From Bordetella parapertussis (GTDB lineage Bacteria > Pseudomonadota > Gammaproteobacteria > Burkholderiales > SG8-41), in the NCBI GenBank assembly GCA_945870465.1, contig CAMBSS010000210.1, positions 1-6,506 of the forward strand: a stretch of DNA of 6,506 nt, read 5' to 3'. Below, in pieces: positions 5,965-6,506 of the stretch. Positions within the stretch are counted from its first letter, which is position 1; every line of letters starts with the position of its first letter. Both the position numbers and the translations under genes were made by a program. The notes under the pieces are model-generated. The model searched no databases. It was not told the DNA's origin and saw only the letters and a program-made list of their open reading frames with translations.

Positions 5965-6506
5965 CTACTCCGCCTTGATGCCCCCGGTTTTCACGACCTT
6001 GGTCCATTTGGCGATTTCATCCGCGACGAATTTGGCGAATTGCTGAGGAGAGCTGCCGATAACATCGGCGCCTTCGGTGGCGAAGCGTTGCTTGACCACC
6101 GGGTCCTGCAGGGTCTTGATGGCTTCGGCGTGCACGCGCGCGACGACGGCGGGCGGGGTTGCCCTGGGCGCGTGTATGCCGAACCAAGCAACGGCGACGA
6201 CACCCGGCACCCCCGCTTCCTCCATGACCGGCACATCGGGAAATGCAGGCGCGCGTTTTTCGCTAGTCAGCGCGAGCAGGCGCAGCCGCCCGCTCTTGAT
6301 GTGAGGGACGGCCGACTGCAACGTGGGAAACATCAACTGGAAATGGCCGCCCAGCAGATCCGTGAACGCGGGCCCCGCGCCTTTGTAAGGGATATGCACG
6401 ATCTCGATGTTCGCGGCAATCTTGAGCAATTCACCGGCCATGTGCACGGGCGTGCCCACGCCGCCCGAGCCGAAGTTCAAACCGCCCGGCTTGGACTTCG
6501 CCAGCG
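5965..6506 (-). CDS. Bug/TctC-family solute-binding protein, C-terminal part (runs off the right edge)
   Basis: The reading frame is open from the right edge to a TAG at 5965-5967 and encodes the last ~180 residues of a Bug protein. Motifs in order: AKSKPGGLNFGSGGVGTPVH, HIPYKGAGPAFTDLLGG, QLMFPTLQSAVPHIKSGRLRLLALTS, PDVPVMEEAGVPGV, AWFGIHAPRATPP and the C-terminal KWTKVVKTGGIKAE. An in-frame TTG at 6480 is not the start, because conserved family sequence (AKSKPGG) continues upstream of it. The signal peptide and N-terminal lobe lie beyond 6506. It is a distinct paralogue of the complete Bug gene, clearly diverged in sequence. It converges on the lytic transglycosylase gene with 61 bases between them and is not in the same unit as the operon. 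Ligand unknown. Confidence 0.9.
   Translation of the reverse strand, partial: LAKSKPGGLNFGSGGVGTPVHMAGELLKIAANIEIVHIPYKGAGPAFTDLLGGHFQLMFPTLQSAVPHIKSGRLRLLALTSEKRAPAFPDVPVMEEAGVPGVVAVAWFGIHAPRATPPAVVARVHAEAIKTLQDPVVKQRFATEGADVIGSSPQQFAKFVADEIAKWTKVVKTGGIKAE

Noticed and set aside
5903..5971. Possible bidirectional terminator between the convergent transglycosylase and Bug genes
   Set aside because: Arms GGAGT…GGTGA and TCACC…ACTCC pair only in two 5-base blocks with an internal mismatch, a long loop and no T-run; too weak to call.

Overview
The window is GC-rich, tightly packed and carries Bug-type (tripartite tricarboxylate transporter, TTT) solute-binding proteins on the minus strand. This combination is typical of Betaproteobacteria, most likely Burkholderiales or a close relative; the assignment is an inference from gene content and base composition. 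No tRNA, rRNA, CRISPR array, transposase or integrase was recognised.

Layout, left to right. Bases 1-552 (minus) hold two gene fragments joined end to end: the N-terminal part of a class-V (PLP-dependent) aminotransferase, running into the C-terminal part of a Bug solute-binding protein in a different reading frame. The junction lies near 321-327. Bases 593-4649 (minus) are a compact four-gene operon. In transcription order it encodes a complete Bug solute-binding protein (GTG start at 4649), a mandelate-racemase-subgroup member of the enolase superfamily, a D-isomer-specific 2-hydroxyacid dehydrogenase, and a fumarylacetoacetate-hydrolase (FAH) fold protein resembling 2-keto-3-deoxy-pentonate dehydratases. 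Gaps between these genes are 7 to 43 bases. The aminotransferase fragment follows as what would have been the fifth gene. Bases 4650-4985 are a divergent intergenic region with a perfect 14-bp palindrome and a second inverted repeat. Bases 4986-5903 (plus) encode a secreted Sel1-repeat lytic transglycosylase, probably unrelated to the operon. Bases 5965-6506 (minus) are the C-terminal half of a third Bug protein that runs off the right edge.

How the genes may work together: the Bug protein would capture a carboxylate or sugar acid in the periplasm. The enolase-superfamily enzyme could dehydrate an aldonic acid to a 2-keto-3-deoxy acid, and the FAH-fold enzyme could dehydrate that again to a semialdehyde. 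The dehydrogenase would interconvert a 2-keto and a 2-hydroxy acid. This is a plausible but unproven sugar-acid catabolic cassette with an unknown substrate. The two oddest points are the out-of-frame aminotransferase/Bug chimera at the left, and a lysine in the dehydrogenase where the family has its catalytic histidine.
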